Source: Puteibacter caeruleilacunae
Lineage (GTDB): Bacteria; Bacteroidota; Bacteroidia; Bacteroidales; Prolixibacteraceae
Direction of reading: 5' to 3'
NCBI GenBank assembly: GCA_005217565.1
Contig: SJCO01000008.1
Location: 62,001-126,000 of the forward strand
DNA length: 64,000 nucleotides
The notes below the pieces were generated by a model. That model saw only the letters and a program-made list of their open reading frames with translations. It made no database searches and was not told where the DNA came from. The position numbers and the translations under genes are program-made. Within the stretch, counting starts at the first letter, position 1. The number at the start of each line of letters is the position of its first letter. This document shows positions 18,122-26,534 of this stretch, in pieces.

Positions 18122-18454
18122 TTAGATGTTGCTTAAGTATTCTAATCTAATTGATTCTGCCTTTCTAATTTCTTTTAGAGGAGTCTTCTGACTCTTTTTT
18201 ATAAAACCATTGGTACAAATAACAAAGGTTTTATGTTCCTTATGCCAAAATGCTAAAAGTCGATATTGCATATTGTTATATGATGTCCTGAATTCCCACA
18301 TATTAGATCCCTTTAGCTTTTTAAATAGCTGTACATCTTTGACTTTTTGTGCTTTCTTCAGATTTATTAAGACTTTTTGTTGGCATTTTATGTCTAAGTT
18401 TCTTATAAAATCATTAGCTTCTTCAAGAATGATAATATCAAAGTTAACTTTCAT
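18122..18454 (-). CDS. higB: HigB/RelE-type toxin (phage Gp49-like family)
   Basis: A 110-residue protein with the Gp49-like toxin pattern: FDIIILEEANDFIRNLD at the start, a central KKLKGSNMWEFRTSYNNMQYRLLAFW segment with the conserved Leu-x-Gly and Trp-Glu-x-Arg, and a basic C-terminus (GFIKKSQKTPLKEIRKAESIRLEYL). The family cleaves ribosome-bound mRNA. It precedes the antitoxin gene by 3 bases, so both are co-transcribed. No TAnnTTTG promoter was recognised upstream. Confidence 0.88.
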   Translation of the reverse strand: MKVNFDIIILEEANDFIRNLDIKCQQKVLINLKKAQKVKDVQLFKKLKGSNMWEFRTSYNNMQYRLLAFWHKEHKTFVICTNGFIKKSQKTPLKEIRKAESIRLEYLSNI

Positions 18455-18598
18455 TTTTGTGATTGATATTACGGTATAAAAATATTTAAAGTTTCAGTAT
18501 AATGCAACTGTCGAGTGCTTTATATTGTTGTTATCTAGTTTCTAATATACCTGTATTGGTTTTTTTAATAGCAGATTATCAGTTTATTATCCTTCACT

Positions 18599-18735
18599 TT
18601 ATCCTGCTTCATGTTCCATACGTTTTATATCTAATAATTCCATCTGATAGTGTTGTTCGAGTTTTAGCCAGAAACTTGTAGCAATATCGAATGTATATTG
18701 AAGTTTGGTGGCTGTTGCTATGGTAATTATTGCGA
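18599..18735 (-). pseudogene. decayed C-terminal end of a HigA-type antitoxin
   Basis: On the minus strand a frame ending at a TAA (18601-18599) reads ITIATATKLQYTFDI and then ATSFWLKLEQHYQMELLDIK. This matches the C-terminus of HigA/VapI antitoxins (the usual form is like LA-KALGTSPEFWLNLQ-NYDLE). There is no start codon or helix-turn-helix before it; the frame runs into the stop region of the DUF6266 fusion gene. I read it as the leftover of another antitoxin gene. Confidence 0.5.
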
Positions 18736-19731
18736 ATCCGTTTCTAGTCGATATACTACCCTGGCATTTAGGGCTTTCATAATCTGAAGCAGCAGAGAGA
18801 TTGATATTTCCTGTTTCCCTGATTCTATTCGGCCGACTTGACTTCTTGATCTTCCTATTAGAATACCAAACTGTTCTTGAGTGATGCCTTTTTGGTTGCG
18901 GAGATCTTGTATCTGTTGTCCCAGGAGCTTCAAACTAAGTTCATCGCATGGCGGCTGGATTTCTGAATTAATTAGTTCTGAAATCTCAATCGATAGATTT
19001 GGATTAATTGCTTTTACATCAGCACTTAGTTTGCGTTTTCTGTCCTTTTTCCTTTGAGCCAGTAGTTGTTCTTTTTGATGTTGTCGAGCCAGCTCAACCG
19101 ACTCTCTTCTGACATATACACTATCGCTACACATGGTTTGGTCTTCAGTACAAAATCCAATCCAGAATTCTTGGTTTGGTTGTGATGGATCCATTTTAGA
19201 TTCAAGAAACATCTTACCCTCTCCTCGTTTGTCGTCAAAAATACCGCCTGTAGGATATGCGTTGTTAGGATTGTAATCTATATAGTACAGCCTATCTTCC
19301 AGTCGATTTTTGTCTCTTACTGCTGTGTCCCATTCTATTAAATACCCATCCTCTTTGGGGGTTACTGTTGCCCATTTGGGGGCCTCTAATTCTCCTCTGC
19401 CTACAAAGAGCTTTTCACAATCGATTGTTACATTAGGAGATTCCCCTTTTAGTGCATCTAGCAAGATATGAGAGGTGAAGGCATTGAGTGCTGTGCCGGC
19501 CCCTCGTTTCTGACTATCATAGGTGATTTTTATGAAATCAGAAATGTACTGAGTAAATGCTTGGGTAACAGTAAATCTGTTGCGACATACTAATTGTTTG
19601 TCTGATTTTGCATCCTTATGTTTTTCTTTAACTGGTTTAATGCGTATACAATCTTTACTACCCCTTTTATAGGGAATAACATTTCCTATAGCACCAGTAG
19701 GCATATCTCCGTCCTTTTTATTTACTGCCAT
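18727..19731 (-). CDS. DUF6266-like protein fused to a HigA-like XRE domain
   Basis: A 334-residue cytoplasmic protein. Residues about 1-215 look like DUF6266, a Bacteroidota family of unknown function (GAIGNVIPYKRGSKDCIRIKP near the start, then NRFTVTQAFTQYISDF, and a beta-rich body). Residues about 225-245 are a basic linker (KEQLLAQRKKDRKRKL). Residues about 245-334 resemble the complete HigA antitoxin at 17789: ISELINSEIQ aligns with DEIIDQQIG, and the helix-turn-helix IQDLRNQKGITQEQFGILIGRSRSQVGRIESG is about half identical. DUF6266 proteins normally end before this. No frameshift is needed, so the fusion appears real. Function unknown; DNA binding is likely. Confidence 0.75.
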   Translation of the reverse strand: MAVNKKDGDMPTGAIGNVIPYKRGSKDCIRIKPVKEKHKDAKSDKQLVCRNRFTVTQAFTQYISDFIKITYDSQKRGAGTALNAFTSHILLDALKGESPNVTIDCEKLFVGRGELEAPKWATVTPKEDGYLIEWDTAVRDKNRLEDRLYYIDYNPNNAYPTGGIFDDKRGEGKMFLESKMDPSQPNQEFWIGFCTEDQTMCSDSVYVRRESVELARQHQKEQLLAQRKKDRKRKLSADVKAINPNLSIEISELINSEIQPPCDELSLKLLGQQIQDLRNQKGITQEQFGILIGRSRSQVGRIESGKQEISISLLLQIMKALNARVVYRLETDSQ

Positions 19732-20252
19732 AATGTAGTTCTTGATGAATTATTATTAAAAATGTGCGGATTGGATGTTACGGGAATAAATAATTCGAGT
19801 AGGCTAAAAAGTCTTTACATGAAATCCTTGTTTAAAAATAATAAATAGAATTAATGAATTATATGACAATTGATATTGTTTTGACTCAATTATGAGTTAA
19901 TTATTGTCAACAATAGCTAGTGGTAAAATGATGTAAGAATAGGAGTAAAATTTGAGTAAAGTCTGTTTATATTTCAATGTTATTTTGGAAATAGATGAGA
20001 AGAAAAATATAGAAGAAAGTAGTAAACTCTTATGATGCTCTTATCTCACTTTCATTCGGTAGGAATTCGGCTTTCATTCGCTACTGATTCGCTAGTGTTG
20101 CATCTTATGCAGTATTTTTTGTGTAAAATACATCGTTTTATGCGGTATTGTATAAAGAACGATGGTTGATTACCATGATGATAAAGGTAGCAAAAAGGCT
20201 GTAAAAACACTATTCCGGCAATGGAAAAATACCGGAATAGTGTATGAATATT
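19732..20252. other. 521-bp intergenic region with direct repeats
   Basis: No gene seen. Two imperfect direct repeats: CTTTCATTCGGTA (20049-20061) and CTTTCATTCGCTA (20071-20083), 22 bp apart; and TTATGCAGTATT (20105-20116) and TTATGCGGTATT (20138-20149), 33 bp apart. They could be protein-binding sites, but no promoter box was found for either flanking gene. The terminator of the CHAT gene lies at 20207-20243. Confidence 0.45.
20203..20243 (-). terminator. Rho-independent terminator of the CHAT gene
   Basis: A 12-bp perfect stem (20232-20243 with 20207-20218; CCGGAATAGTGT on the plus strand) is followed on the minus strand by TTTTTAC, ten bases after the CHAT stop codon. Confidence 0.85.
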
Positions 20253-23096
20253 TTATTCTCCTACCAAAACAAATCCAGCCCAGTCGAGTGGGAGATAGTT
20301 GTGTTTGATAAACTCAATTTTGGCTTGCTGTAGGGCTTTTGAATAGCCTGCTTTATCTTGCAGTAAGTATTTATAGAAAGCAGTCATAAATGCCTTTGTA
20401 TTTTTATCATGAACCTTCCATAAACTAGCCATTACGTGTGGTGCTCCAGCATATACAAATCCTCGTGGTAATGCCATCACACCTTCACCTTCTTTGATTG
20501 TCCCAGTGGCGGTCTTACATGCTGATAGTACTACTAAATCGGCGTCAATGTTTAATTGATAAAGCTCTCGAAGACTCAAGAATCCATCTTCACCATCATC
20601 ATCGGTCATTGTAAAAAATAGTCCACTTTGGTTGTCACCGCGACTGATACCATGGGTGGCAATGTGGATGATGTTCTGGGCTGATAGTGACTCCTTAAAT
20701 TGTTTTTCAGTAGCTTGCTTGTCGAGAAGCACCTGTACATTTACATCATCATTTTTGAATAGCGAGGCAATCTCCTTCACCTCCTTAATAGAGTAATCAA
20801 GGGCTGCTAAGCTATTGTAGGTTGCTTTTTTGTCCAGTATATCTGCTTCCTCCAATGCACTTCGGGTGATATTCTCGGCAATAAAGGTTCCATCTTTCTT
20901 AAATCCTGGAGCAATAGCCAATAGGTTTGGTGTACTGCTGCTGTTGTTTAGCTGCAAACTTTTACCTGAGTATTTATATTGTATTGCGTATGATTCAACG
21001 AGGTATTGATCATTTGAATCGATAAACAATTCAAAAGGAATTGAGGCCAGTTGCTCATCAGCCAATACAATAAGTGATGAAATACCTTTTAGATTGCTTT
21101 CAACAGGCTCTATAAAGTGATTGTAGAACTGTTTCTGTATATCAGTCTTACTGTTTCCAGTCTTGGCAGCTCGGAGTAATTGCTTGATTTGTTGTTTTAG
21201 ATCATCGACTTTAACTGCTTTTACTTCAGCGTGGTTACTGGTTAAAAAGATTGTATAGATCGAGTCTCCCTTGATGAAATTACTAAGAATAGCTGCGTCT
21301 TGTGGTAGCTGTTTACGCAGTTGTTCTGGTTGTGCTTGCCTACTTAAAATGGTCATGTCAACTTCAGAGAACGACTGCAATAGCATCTTTGAACGGAGGA
21401 TGTCTAATTCCGTTTCAAGACGTTTTTCTGAAAAGTTTTCGCTGTTGCTATCAATGTTTGCTAGAATTGTGGTCTTGTTGGCAATGTCGTTCAATAATGA
21501 ATCTTCGGCGAGTGATTTATTTCGTTGTCGCGATTGTTTCAGAAAGTTAAAGTTGAATGATCGCGCCCTGTCGGCAAATACAAATGCTGTGTCGATATAG
21601 TTCGGATCTTGCTTTGCCAGAATCTCTGATGCATAAAGTCCGTAAGCGGCTGATTCCTTTAACTGCTGACTAACTTCAAGGAGGGTTTCCTCGTTGGCCA
21701 GGTTTCGGAAATTTACCATTGATATTTTACCTGCGTAATTACTTAGCTCAACTAATCGCAGTAGATGCTTTTTATCTTTTGTTTGCTGGTAAAAGCTTTT
21801 TTCGGTCTTCAACATCTTGAGGGTAACATCGCGAAGCCCTGGAATTGAGTTCACCACAAATTTATCAGGATCAATAAGAACATAAGGATCATCAATCGTT
21901 TTATAATGATCGAATGTGATGACTTTCACTACTTTCTCGAAATACTCAATGGCTTTGGTGTAGTTTTTTTGCTTAAGGTATATGTCGCCATATACGCCAT
22001 AAAGATTCTCAAAGCCTTTGGCTAAATTATCTGGTTGATATTTGAGCATTTCTTCATACGATTGCTGAATTTGCTCAAGGGCTGTATCGTATTTTCCTTG
22101 CATGTAATAAAGATCAGCATAAAGCTTATGATACAGTGAAGGAACTTTTACTCCATTGTGGAAATTATCTTTATTTTCCATCATTTCTTCGATGTATGAT
22201 TGAGCTTCATCGAATCGCTTAAGGTTAGTTAAGGCAATAACGATTTGCTCATATCTGGTAGAGCTAGACTTTCCTATCATTCTGGATAAGCCTTTCTGGT
22301 GATCTGCATAGTACTTGAATGCTTGTTTACAGTATTCTACTGCTTTTTCGAATTTTTGCTGACTATTGCAGATAAAGGCCATATTGGTCATTGTAAAGAA
22401 CGTTATATAATCGGTCTCTTTCAATGGTAGCATTTTTTCTAAAACTACATCATATAGGTGTGTAGTTACATTAAGGTCTGTTTGACCGATTGAGTTCGAC
22501 ATACGAGAATAAAATCGGGCTGAATTACCAAAATACTTTAGGTTTGCCCGACAGTAATCCCAGTATTCCCAACTTTTCTTTAAGTTTCCTAAACGGAAGT
22601 AGTTGTTGGCGCAGTCGGAATGAATAATGGCATTCATTTTCCTTAATTTATTTTCTGGACAGGTCTTGATAAACCTATCGAACCATACGATTCTGTCTTC
22701 ATATTTTCTACCATAAATGGCTCGATTGTAACAAGCAATCAAGAATTCAGTACAAGTTGAATCTAGTTGTGCAATATTGTCGTTGATAGATTTTTCGATT
22801 GTCGCTATCGCTTCCGCTCTTTTGCCTCGTACACGCAACCAGTAGGAGAATTGATTGCCTAGAAAAAGACTTGAGTTGTATTGCTTTTTCTCTGTCCAAC
22901 TAGTCTGGATAGAGTCGTATTTTGCTTGTGCTTCTTCAAACTTACGATTCATCACCATTTCATACAAGGGATACCATGTGGTATCAGACGGAAGTACTCT
23001 TTTGTCTTCTTCGAAAATTTTGGGTTTGGTCTGTGCATTAACGAATGTTGTAAATACCACAGCCAAAACAATTAGAGGGAATAATCTTTGTGTCAT
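20253..23096 (-). CDS. secreted TPR-CHAT caspase-like protein
   Basis: A 947-residue protein with signal peptide MTQRLFPLIVLAVVFTTFVNAQ. Residues about 40-500 are tetratricopeptide-like helical repeats (for example YYMQGKYDTALEQIQQSYEEML and KQKNYTKAIEYFEKVVKV). The C-terminal 300 residues are a CHAT domain of the caspase/separase clan: catalytic His in HIATHG (about 815) and Cys in LSACKTATG (about 860), both intact, then GVMALPRGFVYAGAPHVMASLW and WAGFVLVGE. The family includes proteases and scaffolds; the signal peptide puts this one in the periplasm or outside. It is monocistronic, with its own promoter and terminator. Substrate unknown. Confidence 0.92.
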   Translation of the reverse strand: MTQRLFPLIVLAVVFTTFVNAQTKPKIFEEDKRVLPSDTTWYPLYEMVMNRKFEEAQAKYDSIQTSWTEKKQYNSSLFLGNQFSYWLRVRGKRAEAIATIEKSINDNIAQLDSTCTEFLIACYNRAIYGRKYEDRIVWFDRFIKTCPENKLRKMNAIIHSDCANNYFRLGNLKKSWEYWDYCRANLKYFGNSARFYSRMSNSIGQTDLNVTTHLYDVVLEKMLPLKETDYITFFTMTNMAFICNSQQKFEKAVEYCKQAFKYYADHQKGLSRMIGKSSSTRYEQIVIALTNLKRFDEAQSYIEEMMENKDNFHNGVKVPSLYHKLYADLYYMQGKYDTALEQIQQSYEEMLKYQPDNLAKGFENLYGVYGDIYLKQKNYTKAIEYFEKVVKVITFDHYKTIDDPYVLIDPDKFVVNSIPGLRDVTLKMLKTEKSFYQQTKDKKHLLRLVELSNYAGKISMVNFRNLANEETLLEVSQQLKESAAYGLYASEILAKQDPNYIDTAFVFADRARSFNFNFLKQSRQRNKSLAEDSLLNDIANKTTILANIDSNSENFSEKRLETELDILRSKMLLQSFSEVDMTILSRQAQPEQLRKQLPQDAAILSNFIKGDSIYTIFLTSNHAEVKAVKVDDLKQQIKQLLRAAKTGNSKTDIQKQFYNHFIEPVESNLKGISSLIVLADEQLASIPFELFIDSNDQYLVESYAIQYKYSGKSLQLNNSSSTPNLLAIAPGFKKDGTFIAENITRSALEEADILDKKATYNSLAALDYSIKEVKEIASLFKNDDVNVQVLLDKQATEKQFKESLSAQNIIHIATHGISRGDNQSGLFFTMTDDDGEDGFLSLRELYQLNIDADLVVLSACKTATGTIKEGEGVMALPRGFVYAGAPHVMASLWKVHDKNTKAFMTAFYKYLLQDKAGYSKALQQAKIEFIKHNYLPLDWAGFVLVGE

Positions 23097-23128
23097 TTAG
23101 TTGCTCTTATTTCAGTTTTTGAGGAGAG

Positions 23129-23159
23129 CAAAAGTAGTGGTTATGCGAAGGAAAACAAA
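23129..23159 (-). promoter_or_regulatory. Bacteroidota-type promoter of the CHAT gene
   Basis: On the minus strand TACTTTTG (23136-23129) matches the -7 consensus TAnnTTTG, and TTTG (23159-23156) lies 19 nt upstream as the -33 box. Transcription would start near 23122, giving a leader of about 26 nt. Confidence 0.65.
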
Positions 23160-23264
23160 ACGTGAAAAGTATTTTGTTAAAAAGCCCCGCACAGTCCTGT
23201 TGTATTAAGGATCTGGCGGGGCATCCGTATGAAATAACTGTTATTAGCGTATGCTATTTTTTGT

Positions 23265-23496
23265 TGTCCTGCCGGACGGGCCTTCATTTTTGGCTTGCCC
23301 CAAAAACGAAGCAAAAAAGTCAAGGCTGCCTGAAAAAAGTAATCCATTTATTGCGGTTACTAAGTGCAACTGGAGGATCTTGTCCTGCCAGACGGGCCAT
23401 CATTTTTGGCTTGCCCCAAAAACGAAGCAAAAAAGTCAAGGCTGCCTGAAAAATGCAATCGATTTATTGCGGTTGCTAAGTGCAACTGGAGGATCT
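23265..23496. repeat. 116-bp tandem direct repeat, two units
   Basis: Unit 1 is 23265-23380 and unit 2 is 23381-23496, both starting TGTCCTGCC and ending GGAGGATCT and identical at most positions. The following bases (TCTCCCTCCGGTCG..) look like the degenerate beginning of a third unit. Not a CRISPR: units are too long, adjacent and without spacers. Confidence 0.92.
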
Positions 23497-23741
23497 TCTC
23501 CCTCCGGTCGAAGCTTTCCAGTTTTACTAAGCAACCGCTGCTAAATCTATCACTTTTTTCAGGAGGCCAGTTCCCATGCGATGGTCAGAGGCTCTTATCA
23601 CCGATCTTCTATCAGAATTTCGATACCATGGTCTGTAGGTTAAAACGACAATACGTAACTAAAACGTCTTTGTGCTTTGTAGTGAAAAAGTCACCACTGG
23701 AACAACCTCTATGCGCAACTTGAAACTGAGAGGCGTTGGCC

Positions 23742-23858
23742 GAACTGAAACCTGGAACCTGAAACCAGGAATCTATTTCCATAGCCTTCCTATACTGACA
23801 ATCGCAAACCAACGATCACCTTTTCTCCGTTCAACCTTCCAACCGTTCAACCGTTCAA
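23742..23858. repeat. degenerate heptamer and octamer arrays downstream of permease gene
   Basis: Heptamers at 23742-23768 (AAACCTG, GAACCTG, AAACCAG) and octamers at 23827-23858 (CCGTTCAA, CCTTCCAA, CCGTTCAA, CCGTTCAA). Between them AACGATCACCTT (23811-23822) and its left flank recur at 27507-27528 with two mismatches in 22 bases. The array ends five bases before the minus-strand permease stop. Confidence 0.75.
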
Positions 23859-23863
23859 TCACT

Positions 23864-24871
23864 CTAGCTTTTTCTGCTGAAGGCGAATGCTTTTCTTGGT
23901 TTTTCTTGCTTTAATTTTGCTAACACGAAATAACCTCCGATGGTGATTCCAACTGCTACTAACCATACTAGATTAGTTGATAGTGAGAATACGCCAAACT
24001 GATCAAGAATAGGGTAGATGGTGAATGTTCCTACCAATGCCATTGTTGGCGGGTCGATATGTGTATCGCCATGATAAACGAATGTACAGGCGCTTAACTC
24101 TCCTAAATATGCTGCTAGAATACCGAAACTTACTCCCCAGGCAACATTACCTGTTGCTGCAGTCATCATAGCTGCCGATAATGCAATATGGTGAGTTACC
24201 GGTACCTTAAATCCAAACTGCATGAAGATGAGTAGGAATGTCACAAATCCAAAGGTAATACCAATACTTCCTGGCATAATAACAGTGAAGTATGCTGCAG
24301 GAATACCCACTCCTAATCCTAACAATATCAACTGTAATGGATCTGATTGATAAGGTACCCAACATCCGTTGTCTGATGCAATCCATCGATTTTGTCCTTC
24401 TGCTGGTTTTCCAAACAATCCTGTTTTTCCAAATGCTATTCTAACAATAAACATGTTCAGGATCACAGCCAATGCAATTGTGTTTGTCCATGCAATATCG
24501 CTGTAATTAGGAACCTGCATAATCATCCAGAATAATACATATCCAATGGCACCAAAAATACCACCGACCAACAATAAGCGTGGTTTATTTAATCCTACAA
24601 GTGGAGTACAAATATCTCTTCCACTATCTAGTATCTTATGCTTTCCTGCAAATGCAGCTGCAGCTGTTCCTCCGGCAAAAGAGGTATGTGGTCCAAGGAA
24701 TGATCCCCAGGCTACAAAGTTTGTAAACTCAGGAGCTCCATTTACCATATTTACTGTGGCGCCTATTAATACAGCTAAACCACAAAGAATCCAGACTGGT
24801 AGTGCTCCAATTGCTGCACCAAATATACCTCCGGCAAAGGCAACCAATAATTCAAAAATATTAAAGTCCAT
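23864..24871 (-). CDS. polytopic membrane protein, probable permease of the redox/aldolase cluster
   Basis: A 335-residue integral inner-membrane protein with about nine or ten hydrophobic segments. I do not recognise a named family. Conserved-looking motifs include NFVAWGSFLGPHTSFAGGTAAAAFAGK (given here by its parts: WGSFLGPHTSF and GGTAAAAFAGK) and HGDTHIDPPTMAL, whose buried His/Asp residues could serve transport. The gene is the last of the minus-strand cluster and lies 24 bases after the FGGY kinase, so co-transcription is very likely. Uptake of the substrate that the kinase, aldolase and dehydrogenase metabolise is the simplest role, but it is inferred only from position. Confidence 0.7.
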   Translation of the reverse strand: MDFNIFELLVAFAGGIFGAAIGALPVWILCGLAVLIGATVNMVNGAPEFTNFVAWGSFLGPHTSFAGGTAAAAFAGKHKILDSGRDICTPLVGLNKPRLLLVGGIFGAIGYVLFWMIMQVPNYSDIAWTNTIALAVILNMFIVRIAFGKTGLFGKPAEGQNRWIASDNGCWVPYQSDPLQLILLGLGVGIPAAYFTVIMPGSIGITFGFVTFLLIFMQFGFKVPVTHHIALSAAMMTAATGNVAWGVSFGILAAYLGELSACTFVYHGDTHIDPPTMALVGTFTIYPILDQFGVFSLSTNLVWLVAVGITIGGYFVLAKLKQEKPRKAFAFSRKS

Positions 24872-24895
24872 TGTGCTTATTTTTATCGATTAATG

Positions 24896-26416
24896 CTAAA
24901 CTTTTGTAAGTAAATCTCCGATTTCAGAAAGATGATCCGACAACTTCTTGTACACAGGCAATAGTTTTTCGTAGATCTTATTCTCATCCTTACGAGGATA
25001 CTCTTCCTGCTCAACGTGATGTATCTCATCGATGATTGAGAAGTCTTCCCATAAACCTGTTCCTACAGCGGCAAGAGCTGCGGCTCCTAAAGCTGCTGCT
25101 TGCTGATCGATATTGGTTTTTACAACTTTGCAGTTGTAGATATCAGCATATAACTGTCGCCAGAAATCACTTTTACTACCACCACCCACAACAATCATCT
25201 CATTGTCGATATTGGTAAGGGCTCTCAATTCGTCTAAGGCCACACGCAATCCCATGGCAATTCCTTCCATGGTTGAGCGAATCATATCTTTGGTGGTGTG
25301 ACGGAGATCAATTCCTGCAAAAGCTCCACGTATATTTGCACTTTTGTCGATAAGCGTACCACCAGCAAGACTTGGATTGAAAAGGAGTTTGTTTGATCCT
25401 GCAGGTGCTTCTTGTGCCATTGCAGTTAGGTGATCCCAGGTATCTCCTTCTAGTTCTTTTAATTGCTGACACACATTGTCTCTTAGCCAACGGAAACTTG
25501 TTCCTGCTGAGAAAATAGCAGTCGCTGAAGCAAACATGCCTGGTACAACATGTGAGAAAATATAAGGGCGGCTTTCAGGGTGCAATAATGGCTGCGATGA
25601 GCTTACCGCAATCCATGCCGATGATCCTAGTGAATTGTATACGCGACCTTCTTTGAAACAACGTGCACCAAGTGCCATGCATGAGTTGTCAACACCTCCG
25701 GCTACAACTTGTACATTTTCTGATAGTCCAAGTTCTTCGGCTGCTTCTTTGGTTAGCGATCCTAATACTTCAGTTGATGCTACAGGAGCGGGGAATATTG
25801 ATGCAGGTAATCCACTTGCTTCGATTAACTGATCAGAGTAACTCCAGTTATTCAAATCAAATACACCAGAACCAGAAGCATAAGAGTAATCGGTCGACAT
25901 AACGCCGGTCATCTTGTAATTCACATAGTCTTTGGTACCTAACACAGTGTGGATTTTGTTGAATGTCTCTGGCTCATTGTTTTTTAGCCACATGAGTTTG
26001 AATACAGTGTATAGCTGTGGAGGAAATCCATTTCCTGTGATCATGTACCATTCTTCTTCTGAGATTGATTCAAAGAATGGTTTGATTTCTTCTTCTCCCG
26101 GACGAGAATCCGACCAGATAGGTACGCTATTGCGAAGAAGTTCTCCATTTTCACTCATTGGTACTAATCCCAAGCTATGTCCTGAGATACCAATGCCTAC
26201 AATGGATTGTTTGTCGATATCGGAATTGCCTAAAAGGTTCTTTGTAGATTGTACTACGGCTTGCCACCAATCGTTGGGTTGTTGTTCATGCCATCCCTGT
26301 TGAGGATAATAGGTGTCGCACGAAATGAATGAGTCGGCAAGACATGTGCCTTTTGTATCATATAATGAAGCTTTGCAGCCTCCTGTTCCTAAATCGTATG
26401 CGATGATATGTTTCAT
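24896..26416 (-). CDS. FGGY-family carbohydrate kinase (xylulokinase-like)
   Basis: A 506-residue cytoplasmic kinase, the normal length for the FGGY family, which phosphorylates sugars or ketoses with ATP. Seen: N-terminal phosphate-1 motif IAYDLGTGGCKASLYD, GIGISGHSLGLVPM, PIWSDSRPGEE, the catalytic-Asp segment VVAGGVDNSCMALGA, and the C-terminal adenosine motif IVVGGGSKSDFWRQLYADI. It resembles xylulokinase, but FGGY specificity cannot be read reliably. It lies 118 bases downstream of the DeoC-like aldolase gene. A five-unit AATC-phased leader precedes the start at 26416. Confidence 0.92.
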   Translation of the reverse strand: MKHIIAYDLGTGGCKASLYDTKGTCLADSFISCDTYYPQQGWHEQQPNDWWQAVVQSTKNLLGNSDIDKQSIVGIGISGHSLGLVPMSENGELLRNSVPIWSDSRPGEEEIKPFFESISEEEWYMITGNGFPPQLYTVFKLMWLKNNEPETFNKIHTVLGTKDYVNYKMTGVMSTDYSYASGSGVFDLNNWSYSDQLIEASGLPASIFPAPVASTEVLGSLTKEAAEELGLSENVQVVAGGVDNSCMALGARCFKEGRVYNSLGSSAWIAVSSSQPLLHPESRPYIFSHVVPGMFASATAIFSAGTSFRWLRDNVCQQLKELEGDTWDHLTAMAQEAPAGSNKLLFNPSLAGGTLIDKSANIRGAFAGIDLRHTTKDMIRSTMEGIAMGLRVALDELRALTNIDNEMIVVGGGSKSDFWRQLYADIYNCKVVKTNIDQQAAALGAAALAAVGTGLWEDFSIIDEIHHVEQEEYPRKDENKIYEKLLPVYKKLSDHLSEIGDLLTKV

Positions 26417-26426
26417 CTGTGTTGAA

Positions 26427-26462
26427 GATTTTTGGATTAATAGATTCTCGGATTGTTAGATT
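26427..26462 (-). repeat. AATC-phased octamer leader, five units
   Basis: On the plus strand GATT (AATC on the minus strand) starts at 26427, 26435, 26443, 26451 and 26459, an exact 8-nt period, just upstream of the FGGY kinase start. Confidence 0.8.
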
Positions 26463-26534
26463 TAGTTAGAAATCAAGAGTCGGCATAGAAAGCCTGACCC
26501 TTGATCTGTCCCAAATAACTTACCAGTAATTAAT

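Larger units (their letters stand above)
23097..23863. other. 767-bp repeat-rich intergenic region
   Basis: The minus-strand CHAT promoter occupies the left end. The rest holds a 116-bp tandem duplication, a degenerate third unit to about 23530, and 7/8-mer arrays behind the permease stop. Overlapping plus-strand frames here (23162-23914) merely translate the repeats and have no recognisable domain. Confidence 0.7.

Noticed and set aside
23265-23496. CRISPR array
   Set aside because: The repeated unit is 116 bp, tandem without spacers, and no cas gene is present.
23162-23914. overlapping plus-strand frames in the repeat region
   Set aside because: They translate the 116-bp repeats in different frames and share no domain with known proteins.
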